A stretch of 64,000 bases of DNA from Caballeronia sordidicola. Lineage in GTDB: Bacteria; Pseudomonadota; Gammaproteobacteria; Burkholderiales; Burkholderiaceae. Below, piece after piece: positions 9,452 through 18,035 of the stretch (position 1 is the first letter of the stretch; every line of letters starts with the position of its first letter). The position numbers and the translations under genes are program-made. The DNA lies in assembly GCF_000729995.1 (NCBI RefSeq), contig NZ_JNFG01000199.1:620001-684000 (forward strand), written 5' to 3'. The notes under the pieces are model-generated. The model was not told where the DNA came from and made no database searches. It was given only the letters and a program-made list of their open reading frames with translations.

Positions 9452-10489
9452 ATGCATACTCCCATGAAGCTTTCACGCCGCGCAGTGCTTGGCCGTGGCC
9501 TCGCCATTCCCCTGAGCCTGAGTCTGTCGCCACTTATGGCGCTCCGTTCTGAAATCGCGAGCGCCGCCAACGCCGCCACTGGCTCGCTGGCCATCGTGAT
9601 GAATTCCGGCGAAGCCAGTGTCTCGGTCATCGACATGGCCTCGCGCAAAGTCGTTCGTACCTTGCCCACGCTACGCGAGCCAAGTCACTGGGCGCTTTCG
9701 CAGGACCGCAACAAGCTCTATATCGCCGATGCCAGCGGCAATGCGTTGTTCATCGTCGATCCGCATACCGGTACCGCGCTCGGTCACAAGGTCATTGCCG
9801 ATCCCTACCAGCTTGGCTTCACGCCGGATCATCGTTACCTCGTTGTCAACGCGCTTCGGCTCGACTATGTCGATGTCTATCGCGCTGACGACCTGAGCCT
9901 CGCCAAGCGTTTCTCGCCCGGCTCCATGCCGAGTCATCTGGATTTCTCGCCGGACTCCCGCTGGAGCTTCAACTCCATGCAAGGCTCAGGAACACTTGTC
10001 TCGTTCGACCTGACCACCATGACGATACGCTGGAAGTCAAAGGTAGGATCAACTCCGGCCGGCGTGCTCTGGCACAACGGTAAGGTGCTTGTCTGCGTCA
10101 TGGGCAGCGACCATGTGGCGGAGGTCGACCCGGTCACCGGTGACGTGCTGCGGCGAGTCAAGACGGGCGTCGGTCCGCACAACATTTTCCTCTCGCCGGA
10201 TGGCAGCACGTTGTATGTGTCCAACCGCATTGGCGGCTCTTTGGTCGCGCTCGATCCCACCACGTTCGCGATCCAACGCACGTATCCGTTCCACGCTGCA
10301 GGACCGGACGACATTGGCATCGCGCCGGACGGAAAGTTATGGATCACATTGCGCTTTCATGAACAGGTCGCAGTGCTGGACCCGAAAAGCGGCGCTTACG
10401 AAACCATTGATGTCGGACGCTCGCCGCATGGCATTTTCCTTAACTCCGAGTTGAGCCGTAAGGGCCCGATCACCGCGGAAACCTTGTAA
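9452..10489 (+). CDS. Tat-exported YncE/YVTN-type beta-propeller protein
   Basis: 345 aa. A twin-arginine leader opens the protein (KLSRRAVLGRG, Arg9-Arg10) followed by a hydrophobic stretch ending near ASAANA, so it should be exported folded to the periplasm. The mature part has repeated beta-propeller blades with motifs such as VSVIDMASRKVVRTL, LYIADASGNALFIVD and TLYVSNRIGGSLVALD, typical of the YncE/YVTN family. Such propellers act as binding or scaffold proteins; no catalytic site is evident. ATG 9452 is chosen (9464 is possible). The hydroxylase gene starts 8 bases after its stop with AAGGAA between them, so they are co-translated. Tat use hints at a cofactor or fast folding, but none is visible. 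Confidence 0.85.
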   Translation: MHTPMKLSRRAVLGRGLAIPLSLSLSPLMALRSEIASAANAATGSLAIVMNSGEASVSVIDMASRKVVRTLPTLREPSHWALSQDRNKLYIADASGNALFIVDPHTGTALGHKVIADPYQLGFTPDHRYLVVNALRLDYVDVYRADDLSLAKRFSPGSMPSHLDFSPDSRWSFNSMQGSGTLVSFDLTTMTIRWKSKVGSTPAGVLWHNGKVLVCVMGSDHVAEVDPVTGDVLRRVKTGVGPHNIFLSPDGSTLYVSNRIGGSLVALDPTTFAIQRTYPFHAAGPDDIGIAPDGKLWITLRFHEQVAVLDPKSGAYETIDVGRSPHGIFLNSELSRKGPITAETL

Positions 10490-10497
10490 GGAACGTC

Positions 10498-11463
10498 ATG
10501 CTGATATTCCTCGACAGGTTGTTCAACATCCTCGCCGGCGAGATCGACCAGTACCTCGTTCTGCCGTTGCTCTATCACTTCGGCTGGATGCAGTGGGAAG
10601 AGTTGTCTTTCGACTGGGTACTGGTGTGTGTGTACGGGATGTTCGCGGTCATCGTCACCTATGCCGTGTGCTGGCCGCTGGAGGCACTGTTCCCGATCGA
10701 GCACTGGGAAGATCGAAAAACAGTGATGACGGACGCGTTCTATACGGTGCTCAATCGTGTCGGTGTATTGCCGGTCGTCAGCTTCCTGCTGTTCTATCAG
10801 GTGCAGGTGTGGGTGAACGGTTTTGTGGTCGCTCACGGCTATATTCCGCCAACGGTGGAAACCGTCGTGCCGGCGTTGCTCGGGCACCCGATCGTCACGT
10901 TTTTTGCATACGCCCTGATTCTCGACTGCGCGGACTACTGGCGTCACCGCCTGTCGCACTCATGGCGCGGCTGGTACGCGTTGCATGCGCTGCACCACGC
11001 GCAACGGCAGATGAGCTTCTGGTCCGACGACCGGAATCACCTGCTGGACGATCTTATTGCGGCAATCTGGTTTGGCGTGGTCGGTCTGGCGATTGGTATT
11101 CCACCGCTGCAGTTCCCGCTGCTATTCCTGTTCATGCGTTTCATCGAAAGCCTGAGTCACGCCAATATCCGCCTGTCCTTTGGCTGGCTCGGCGACAGGC
11201 TGATTGTCTCGCCGCGCTTTCACCGTCTGCATCATGGGCTGCGCGCGGCTGGCCGTAATTCCTGCAACTACGGCGCCGTTTTCCCGATCTGGGACATCGT
11301 ATTTCGCACGGCCGATTTCTCGGCGGAGTACCCCGCGACAGGAGATCGACGCGCGCCTGAATCGATGGCAAGCGGCGGTTACTTCGCCCAGCAACTGGGC
11401 GGCTTGCGGTTTTTCCTCGATGAAATCCGGGCGTCATCGAAGAAGGCGCACCGCGGTTCTTGA
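10498..11463 (+). CDS. Fatty acid hydroxylase/sterol desaturase family membrane protein
   Basis: 321 aa integral membrane di-iron oxygenase. The three histidine boxes are visible: HRLSH (150-154), HALHH (163-167) and HRLHH (242-246), plus His221 in SLSHANIR. About four to five hydrophobic segments surround them. Members hydroxylate or desaturate lipids, sterols or carotenoids using O2; the substrate here cannot be read from sequence. It is tightly coupled to the upstream exported propeller, an unusual partner. A hairpin with arms 11486-11498 and 11507-11519 follows the stop. Confidence 0.9.
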   Translation: MLIFLDRLFNILAGEIDQYLVLPLLYHFGWMQWEELSFDWVLVCVYGMFAVIVTYAVCWPLEALFPIEHWEDRKTVMTDAFYTVLNRVGVLPVVSFLLFYQVQVWVNGFVVAHGYIPPTVETVVPALLGHPIVTFFAYALILDCADYWRHRLSHSWRGWYALHALHHAQRQMSFWSDDRNHLLDDLIAAIWFGVVGLAIGIPPLQFPLLFLFMRFIESLSHANIRLSFGWLGDRLIVSPRFHRLHHGLRAAGRNSCNYGAVFPIWDIVFRTADFSAEYPATGDRRAPESMASGGYFAQQLGGLRFFLDEIRASSKKAHRGS

Positions 11464-11485
11464 CGGTCCTGGCACCGCCGCTTAA

Positions 11486-11519
11486 GCAGTCCGGCATCTG
11501 ATAACCGATGCCGGACTGC
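11486..11519. terminator. 13-bp perfect hairpin after the hydroxylase gene
   Basis: GCAGTCCGGCATC at 11486-11498 and its exact complement at 11507-11519, loop 8 bases. No T-run follows, so intrinsic termination is uncertain. It separates the hydroxylase from the CtaG-like gene. Confidence 0.45.
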
Positions 11520-11633
11520 AGCTACCGCGCCCGCGGTGACCGCCAGCAAGCCTTCCACCCGCCTGCTAACATGCGGTTCGCCCAAGGCGGAGACGCGAGC
11601 GCGTCCAGCCCCTCTTACCTATTCCGACCTGCC

Positions 11634-12497
11634 ATGTCTCTCTTCAGCCTGCTCGTCCCATGGGAACCTTCTTTCGGGCTCGTGGCGGTTTTCGTGATTA
11701 CAGCCTTACTGTATGTGCGAGGGTCGCGTCACGTTCGTATCAGCATTGCCCGGCGCATAGCATTTTGGGTTGGTCTTGCACTCTTCTACATAGCACTTCA
11801 CACACGGCTCGACTATTACGCCGAGCATGAGTTTTTTGTACATCGGCTTCAGCATCTGGTGCTGCACCATCTCGCCCCGCTGATCCTGATGTCGTCTTAT
11901 CCGGGCAGCGCACTCCGGGCCGGCCTGCCGTTGCGCTGGCGCAGCGCGCTGCGGCGTTGGCAATACCGCAGGCCGGCGCGTGTACTCGCTGCCGTGGTGC
12001 TTAATCCGACCTTCATTTCGGCCGCGTTTGTCATCTCGGTGGTCTTCTGGCTGATTCCAAGCGTGCAGTTCGTCGCCATGCTGGACTGGCGCATCTACAC
12101 GTTCATGAACTGGTCGGTCGCGGTGAGCGGGCTGCTGTATTGGTGGATGCTGCTCGATCATCGACCGCATCCGCCGAGTCGTACGCGGCCGGGCTTGCGA
12201 GTGTTGTCGCCGGTTATCACCATGACGCCTCAAATCCTGGTCGGAGCGATCATTACCTTCTCGACGCACGACCTCTATCCGATCTTTTCGCTTTGCGGCC
12301 GCGCGTTCACATCGGTTCCGGCGACGCTTGATCAAAGCCTCGGCGGCCTGATCATGTGGGTGCCGGCCGGCGTGCTCGAGGCAATCGGCGCGATGATGGC
12401 CTTGCGCCATCTGTTGCGTCTGTCCGAACTCCCGGCCCGCGTGCCACCCAAGGCAAGGCCTCAGAAACGGCGAGCAAAGCCGGCGCTCGGGAATTGA
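11634..12497 (+). CDS. CtaG-family (caa3-type oxidase assembly) membrane protein
   Basis: 287 aa from the ATG at 11634. About seven membrane segments and the CtaG_Cox histidine cluster: HEFFVHRLQHLVLHHL (residues 65-80), a likely copper or metal site near the membrane face. In Bacillus CtaG this family helps build the CuA or CuB centres of caa3 oxidase. No oxidase genes are adjacent, so the role here is open; it may supply metal to another oxygen-using enzyme such as the neighbouring hydroxylase. The C-terminus is Lys/Arg-rich and cytoplasmic. The frame extends to 11508, but that part is polar and overlaps the hairpin. Confidence 0.85.
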   Translation: MSLFSLLVPWEPSFGLVAVFVITALLYVRGSRHVRISIARRIAFWVGLALFYIALHTRLDYYAEHEFFVHRLQHLVLHHLAPLILMSSYPGSALRAGLPLRWRSALRRWQYRRPARVLAAVVLNPTFISAAFVISVVFWLIPSVQFVAMLDWRIYTFMNWSVAVSGLLYWWMLLDHRPHPPSRTRPGLRVLSPVITMTPQILVGAIITFSTHDLYPIFSLCGRAFTSVPATLDQSLGGLIMWVPAGVLEAIGAMMALRHLLRLSELPARVPPKARPQKRRAKPALGN

Positions 12498-12578
12498 GAT
12501 ATGTCCGGAGACACCTAAGCGCTCCGGTAGATCTTTAACCAGCCTTAGCCGGGAACGCTAGCCGTTCTTTCACCAGCA

Positions 12579-14621
12579 CTAAAGCAAAAGGCGTGGAATA
12601 GTTTCATCCCAGCTACGCTCGCGCACCACCCGGCCGTTCTCCTCGGCCTGCAGCGAACCCGTCAGATAAAAGTGCTCCCTATCCGAAGACATATGTACTT
12701 CGCTGCGCACGCGGATGTCCCAGCCTTCTCGTCCCATGCGCAGCGATTGCGTCAGCGTATAGCGGGCGCTAAGCGGATCGTTGCCACGGATTTTTAGAGA
12801 GCGCTTCAGGTTGTGCTCAACGGTTGTATCGATTTCTGTGAACCGCTGCACGCCTTCCCCAAAGAGCCCGCCGATACCTTCAGTAACGTACGTCCACTCG
12901 TCCGTGGTCAGGTCGTAGGACGAAGTGCGCGTCATGGTGCCGCCGCGCACTTGCTCGGTAGGCGTCGCGGAACCTCGCTCAGGTGCATGAAATTCGACTG
13001 GCAGCTCAACGCCTTTAGTCTCGCGCACCGGCAGATGAAGCGCCGTATTGCCGAGTGCCACCTCAATGGTCGCGTCTTCCGGCGCGGGCCAGATCAGCGG
13101 CCAATAAGTCGTCGACAACGACAACCTGACCCGGTTGCCGACGCCAAATTCATGCGCGCACGCATCGAGCGTCAGCCGTACGCGAACGGTTTCGCCAGGC
13201 GTCAAGGCGGCAGGTTCAGCGGAACCATCACGATGCGTCAGGTTGAATACGCCATAAGAAACACGCGTTGCCGCGCCGTCCGGCATCACCTCGGAGAGCC
13301 TTGCACACAAGTAAGCGATGGGCCGGTCACTCGACACATCGATCTCGAGTTCCGGCATGCCAAGGAGCGCCAACGGTTCGGTCAACGGTGCACTGTCGAA
13401 CACTTGGGCGAGACCATCGTCGAAACGCTGGTCGGCGGGTGACTCGCCTGCAACGCCCGTCCCCATCCATTCGCCGGCCGCCACACCGTGGCCCTGAGGG
13501 GTGTGAACCAGCACACGAGCCGGCGTGTCAGGCGCGGTTCGTGTCAATGTTCTATCGCCAAGGTACATGCGCTGCATGGCGACGGAGGGGCTTGGCCATG
13601 CCGCCTCCGAGATCCATTTGCCTGGCGTCGTGACGTAGGTGGTCTGCGGAGCACGCGCGCTCTCCATCCACACTCGCAACGCCGGACGCTCAGGCGTCGA
13701 GCGTGGATCATCGTTATAGTCAGGACGCAGCCAGCGGTTCCACCACTCCACAGCTTCCTGCAGGAAACCCACCGCCGGCCCGGGTACGCCGTCGTGCGGA
13801 TAGATATGCGCCCACGGTCCAATCAGGCCTTGCCGTGGCACCTGCAAGCCCGCCATCAGCCGGAACACGGCATTCGTATAACTGTCGGCCCAGCCGCCGA
13901 CTGCGAACACCGGGCACTGGATCGCGGACCAGTCCTCGCTTATCGAACCATGCCGCCAGTAGTCGTCGCGGTGTTGATGCTCCATCCATAACGCGGGAAA
14001 GAACGGCAGCTTGTCGAGCCGCTCGATCCAGGCGGACCGCCATTCGTCCCCGTATAGCAACGGGTCAGGCGGACGCCCCTGATAGGCGAGCATGATGCTG
14101 CCCCACCACAGGTTGTCGTTAAGCAGGCAGCCGCCTTTGTAATGAATGTCGTCCGCGTAACGGTCGTCGGTTGAATAGACCGTGATGATTGCTTTGAGCG
14201 CAGGTGGCCTGCGTGCTGCGATCTGCAGCGCATTAAAGCCTCCCCACGATTTCCCCATCAAACCGACCGCGCCGCTGCACCACGGTTGCCGGGCAATCCA
14301 CTCGATCACCTCCAACCCGTCGTCCTGCTCCTGCAGCACGTATTCATCGGCCATGAGACCGTCGGACTCGCCGCTGCCGCGCATATCGACGCGCACCGCC
14401 GCGAATCCGTTCGATGCGAAGTAGTGATGCATCGGTTCATCGCGTGACCGGGTGCCGTCGCGCTTGCGATAAGGAATGTATTCGAGGATCGCAGGCGCGG
14501 GGGAAGCGCCAGTCCCGGCGCCGTCCGGCAACCAGATACGGGCCGCGAGCCGCGTACCGTCAGCAAGCGGAATCCAGACATGCTCGATCACTCGCACTGC
14601 CGGCTCATTGTTGCGCTGCAT
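12579..14621 (-). CDS. CocE/NonD family hydrolase (S15 X-Pro dipeptidyl-peptidase-like)
   Basis: 680 aa alpha/beta hydrolase. The catalytic triad is visible: Ser125 in GKSWGGFN, Asp246 in GGWADSYT and His272 or His276 in GPWAHIYPHDG. The C-terminal third is the jelly-roll domain of the CocE/X-Pro dipeptidyl-peptidase class (LRLSLSTTYWPLIWP near residue 510). Family members cleave cocaine-type esters, beta-lactam esters or Xaa-Pro peptides. The C-terminus is extended past the standard jelly roll. It starts inside the end of the ABC ATPase gene (17-base overlap), so it is the last gene of the transporter operon and probably acts on the imported compound. No signal peptide, hence cytoplasmic. 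Confidence 0.9.
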   Translation of the reverse strand: MQRNNEPAVRVIEHVWIPLADGTRLAARIWLPDGAGTGASPAPAILEYIPYRKRDGTRSRDEPMHHYFASNGFAAVRVDMRGSGESDGLMADEYVLQEQDDGLEVIEWIARQPWCSGAVGLMGKSWGGFNALQIAARRPPALKAIITVYSTDDRYADDIHYKGGCLLNDNLWWGSIMLAYQGRPPDPLLYGDEWRSAWIERLDKLPFFPALWMEHQHRDDYWRHGSISEDWSAIQCPVFAVGGWADSYTNAVFRLMAGLQVPRQGLIGPWAHIYPHDGVPGPAVGFLQEAVEWWNRWLRPDYNDDPRSTPERPALRVWMESARAPQTTYVTTPGKWISEAAWPSPSVAMQRMYLGDRTLTRTAPDTPARVLVHTPQGHGVAAGEWMGTGVAGESPADQRFDDGLAQVFDSAPLTEPLALLGMPELEIDVSSDRPIAYLCARLSEVMPDGAATRVSYGVFNLTHRDGSAEPAALTPGETVRVRLTLDACAHEFGVGNRVRLSLSTTYWPLIWPAPEDATIEVALGNTALHLPVRETKGVELPVEFHAPERGSATPTEQVRGGTMTRTSSYDLTTDEWTYVTEGIGGLFGEGVQRFTEIDTTVEHNLKRSLKIRGNDPLSARYTLTQSLRMGREGWDIRVRSEVHMSSDREHFYLTGSLQAEENGRVVRERSWDETIPRLLL

Positions 14622-16254
14622 ACTTCAAGTCTCCCGTGAACGTGTTCGATTCAGCCGGCCGCGCGCTCTGCAAGAGGTTTTCGTCGAGCCATCCAATCCG
14701 CAACTCGGGCACCGAGGCCAACAGCCGCTTCGTATAGGCATGACTCGGTGCGTTGAACACGTCAGCCGTGGCGCCCTGCGCAATGATCTCGCCCTGGAGC
14801 ATCACCGCCACGCGCTGCGCAATGCGCCTTACCGTGCCCAGATCGTGGGTAATGAACAGGTATGACAGCCCGATGCGTTTTTGCAGCGACTCCAGCAACG
14901 AAAGAATGCCGTCGGCGACAAGAGGATCGAGGGCGGACGTGACCTCATCGCAAATCACCAGATCAGGTTGCGCCGCCAGCGCCCGCGCAATGCAAATGCG
15001 CTGCTTCTGCCCACCGGACAGCTCGGCCGGTTTCCGCTCGATGAACGCTTCCGGCAACTCCGTCAGGCGTAACAACTCCAGTACGCGCTCACGCACTTTA
15101 TCTTTATGGATACCGAAGTAAAATTCCACCGGACGCCCGATGATCTCGCCGACGGTGTGCATCGGATTGAGGGCGACGTCAGGCGACTGGTAGACGAGCT
15201 GGATACGCCGCTTGAGCTCACGCGAACGCTCGGCCAGTCGATGGGGCAAGAGCCCGCTGTCGAACCGCAACACGCCGCTCTGCTGTTCGATCAATCCAAC
15301 GATCGCACGTGCAACCGTGCTCTTGCCGCTGCCGGATTCGCCTACGAGCGCTAAAGTCTCACCGCGTGCGAGTTGCAGAGCGACATTCCGAACGATCGAC
15401 TTGCCGTGATAACCCGCATTTAGTCCTTCGATAGCAAGCAGTGGTTCTGTCGCATGTGGAAGACTGGCGCGCAAGGTGTCAGCCGTGCTTCGTTCGGCAA
15501 CCAGACGTCGGGTATATTCATCGCGCGGCGCGTTCAGCACCGCGTCCGTCGTGCCCTCTTCCACCATCCGGCCGCCGCGCAACACCATGATGCGGTCGGC
15601 GACTTGGGCGACTACCGCCAGGTCGTGCGTGATGTAGAGCGCGGCTGCGCCGAACTCACGCACGATCCTGCGCAGCACGACCAGCACTTCGATCTGCGTG
15701 GTCACATCAAGCGCCGTAGTCGGCTCATCAAGCACAAGGATTGATGGCTTGCAAGACATCGCCATAGCCACCATCGCCCGTTGCAACTGCCCGCCGGAGA
15801 CCTGATGCGGATAACGCCGCCCAAACGTATCCGGGTCGGGAAGGTCGAGTGACGCGAACAACTCTCGCGCCCAGGCTCGCGCTTCGTCGCGGCCCATCAA
15901 TCCATGTCGCAATGGCCCTTCGCAGACCTGCTCGCCAATGGTCAACGCCGGGTTGAATGCAGCGGCCGCGCTCTGGGCCACATAAGCCACCTTGGTCGCG
16001 CGCAGCGCACGTTGCCGTTGCGGCGTTGCGCCCAGGATGTTCTCGCCGGCGAGCCACACTTCGCCACCTGTGATCCGGCAGCGGCCGCGCGCATAACCGA
16101 GCGCGGCGAGGCCGATCGTCGATTTACCCGCGCCGGATTCGCCGATCAGCCCGAGCACCTCTCCTTGTGCGAGGGTTACATCGACGTTGTCGACCAGTAC
16201 CTGACCGTTGGGCGCCTCGACCCGCAACGCACGCATTCTCAAGACCGGGCTCAT
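14605..16254 (-). CDS. ABC transporter ATP-binding protein, fused double ATPase (Dpp/Opp type)
   Basis: 549 aa with two complete ATPase domains in one chain, like GsiA/YejF. First domain: Walker A GESGAGKST (38-46), signature VSGGQ (152-156), Walker B ending DEPTTALD (176-183). Second: GESGSGKST (305-313), LSGGQ (412-416), DEVTSALD (436-443). It powers import by the adjacent DppB- and DppC-like permeases. The start overlaps the dppC-like stop by 4 bases (ATGA), and its end overlaps the hydrolase start, so translation is coupled. The second Walker B has DEVTS in place of DEPTS, a conservative change. Confidence 0.95.
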   Translation of the reverse strand: MSPVLRMRALRVEAPNGQVLVDNVDVTLAQGEVLGLIGESGAGKSTIGLAALGYARGRCRITGGEVWLAGENILGATPQRQRALRATKVAYVAQSAAAAFNPALTIGEQVCEGPLRHGLMGRDEARAWARELFASLDLPDPDTFGRRYPHQVSGGQLQRAMVAMAMSCKPSILVLDEPTTALDVTTQIEVLVVLRRIVREFGAAALYITHDLAVVAQVADRIMVLRGGRMVEEGTTDAVLNAPRDEYTRRLVAERSTADTLRASLPHATEPLLAIEGLNAGYHGKSIVRNVALQLARGETLALVGESGSGKSTVARAIVGLIEQQSGVLRFDSGLLPHRLAERSRELKRRIQLVYQSPDVALNPMHTVGEIIGRPVEFYFGIHKDKVRERVLELLRLTELPEAFIERKPAELSGGQKQRICIARALAAQPDLVICDEVTSALDPLVADGILSLLESLQKRIGLSYLFITHDLGTVRRIAQRVAVMLQGEIIAQGATADVFNAPSHAYTKRLLASVPELRIGWLDENLLQSARPAESNTFTGDLKYAAQQ

Positions 16255-17081
16255 GCGATCACTCCTGCCTGCCCGACTGCGCGCACCGACAACAGCCAGT
16301 CGACGATCAGGTTGATACCGATCGTCAGCAACGCGATCGCCGCGGCAGGAACGAGCGGTGCAATGCCGCCGAAATTGATCACCTGCGCGTTGTCGCGGAC
16401 CATGCCGCCCCAGTCGGCGTAGGGAGGCTGGATACCTAGCCCGAGAAAGCTCAGTCCGGCCACGAACAGGATGGTGAACCCGAAGCGCATGCCGAATTCG
16501 GCCAGCAGCGGTGGCACTGCATTTGGCAGGATTTCACGGCGGATGATCCACGCGAGCCCTTCTCCACGCAGCCGCGCCGCTTCCACATACTCTTGTACGG
16601 CGATACCCTGTGCGACGAGCCGCGCGAGCCGGAACACGCGCGTTGAATCGAGAATCGCAATCGTACCGATCAGCACCGGCATCGACGTACCCAGCACCGA
16701 CAGGATCATCAGCGCAAAGATCAGGACCGGCATCGCCATGAGGGTATCGACGATCCTCGACAGCACCTGATCGACCTTGCGTCCCAGCACCGCGGCCGCA
16801 AACCCCGTGACAATGCCGAGCGAAAAGGACAGGAGCGTGATCGCGAGCGCCAGGCCGAGCGTTGTACGCCCGCCGTACAACAGACGCGAAAACATGTCAC
16901 GCCCGATGCTGTCGGTGCCGAGCCAATGACCGGCACCGGGCATCATCCATACGTCGCCGATCGTTTCGGTTTCGCCGTGTGGCGCAATGAGCGGCGCAAA
17001 CAGCGATGCCATTGCGATGACCGCGACCAGCAACATGCCGATCGCCGCGCTCATGGGCGCTTCTTTACCGAACACTTTCAT
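16251..17081 (-). CDS. ABC transporter permease, DppC/OppC type
   Basis: 276 aa inner-membrane permease with about six hydrophobic segments. The EAA loop (EYVEAARLRGEGLAWIIRRE) contacts the ATPase. The N-terminal SLFAPLIAPHGETE and the periplasmic WLGTDSIGRDMFSRLLYGGR motif are diagnostic of the DppC/OppC subfamily. The start may be at 17081 or at the ATG at 17054; the first sits 6 bases after the dppB-like stop and is preferred. Part of the minus-strand operon, and overlaps the ATPase gene by 4 bases. Confidence 0.93.
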   Translation of the reverse strand: MKVFGKEAPMSAAIGMLLVAVIAMASLFAPLIAPHGETETIGDVWMMPGAGHWLGTDSIGRDMFSRLLYGGRTTLGLALAITLLSFSLGIVTGFAAAVLGRKVDQVLSRIVDTLMAMPVLIFALMILSVLGTSMPVLIGTIAILDSTRVFRLARLVAQGIAVQEYVEAARLRGEGLAWIIRREILPNAVPPLLAEFGMRFGFTILFVAGLSFLGLGIQPPYADWGGMVRDNAQVINFGGIAPLVPAAAIALLTIGINLIVDWLLSVRAVGQAGVIA

Positions 17082-17087
17082 TACCCC

Positions 17088-18035
17088 TTACCTCGCATGC
17101 CGCAAGCGCGGATTGGCCCAGACAGCGAGCACATCGGACACGGTATTCAGCCCGACATAAGCCGTGGCAAACAGCATTCCGCAAGCCTGCACCACCGGCA
17201 GGTCGCGCTTCGATACCGCGTCCACCATCAACTGCCCGACACCCGGATAGACGAACACGACCTCGACCATGATGACGCCGACGATCAGGTAAGCCAGGTT
17301 GAACGACACCGCGTTGATGATCGGCGCGAGTGCATTGGGCAGCGCGTGGCGCAAGACGATCCATGACTTGGGCAAACCCTTGAGGATCGCTGTTTCGGTA
17401 TAGGCGCTGCCCATCACCGCAAGCACGGACGCTCGCGTGGTGCGCAGCATGTGGGCGGCTACGACGAACAGCAGCGTGAGCGTTGGCAACGTGGTCGCGT
17501 AGATGCGCTCAGAAAACGCCATGTCCGGCGACACGGCGGCCAAGCTCGGCAGCACGGGAAACTTGACCGCGAGCAAGAGCAGCAGCACATAACCGACGAA
17601 GAACTCCGGCATAGATACGCTCGCAAGCGACAGCACGCTGGCGGCGCGATCGAAGAGACTGTCTTGCCATATCGCGGACGCTATGCCGATGAGTATCGAC
17701 AGCGGCACCGCAACAAGGGCCGCATAGCTTGCGAGAAACAGCGTGTTGTATAGCCTCGGCAGCAAGTCCTCGCTGACCGGACGTCCGTTCGTCAGCGACG
17801 TCCCAAGGTCCCCATGCAGGAAATGCAGCAACCATAGCCCGTAACGTTGCAGCGCCGGGTGGTCGAGACCGAGCGACGCCCGCAGCGCCGCGACCGTTTC
17901 CGGCGTCGCCGACTGACCGAGGATGGCAGACGCCACGTCGCCGGGAAGCAATTCGGTGCCCACGAAGGTCAGCACCGAAACAAGCCACAACGTCAATACA
18001 CCCGCCAGCACCCGCTGCAATACAAGCCGCTTCAT
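17088..18035 (-). CDS. ABC transporter permease, DppB/OppB type
   Basis: 315 aa inner-membrane permease. The N-terminal LQRVLAGVLTLWLVSVLTFVG and the GDLGTSLTNGRPVSEDLLPR motif are typical of DppB/OppB proteins; the EAA-type loop is YTETAILKGLPKSWIVLRHA. Partner of the DppC-like permease 6 bases downstream. Its ATG at 18035 overlaps the stop of the binding-protein gene by one base (TAATG arrangement), so the whole operon is tightly coupled. Confidence 0.93.
   Translation of the reverse strand: MKRLVLQRVLAGVLTLWLVSVLTFVGTELLPGDVASAILGQSATPETVAALRASLGLDHPALQRYGLWLLHFLHGDLGTSLTNGRPVSEDLLPRLYNTLFLASYAALVAVPLSILIGIASAIWQDSLFDRAASVLSLASVSMPEFFVGYVLLLLLAVKFPVLPSLAAVSPDMAFSERIYATTLPTLTLLFVVAAHMLRTTRASVLAVMGSAYTETAILKGLPKSWIVLRHALPNALAPIINAVSFNLAYLIVGVIMVEVVFVYPGVGQLMVDAVSKRDLPVVQACGMLFATAYVGLNTVSDVLAVWANPRLRHAR

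Noticed and set aside
12505..12527. Hairpin CCGGAG..CTCCGG between the CtaG-like and CocE genes
   Set aside because: Only 6 bp with an 11-base loop and no T-run; too weak to call a terminator.
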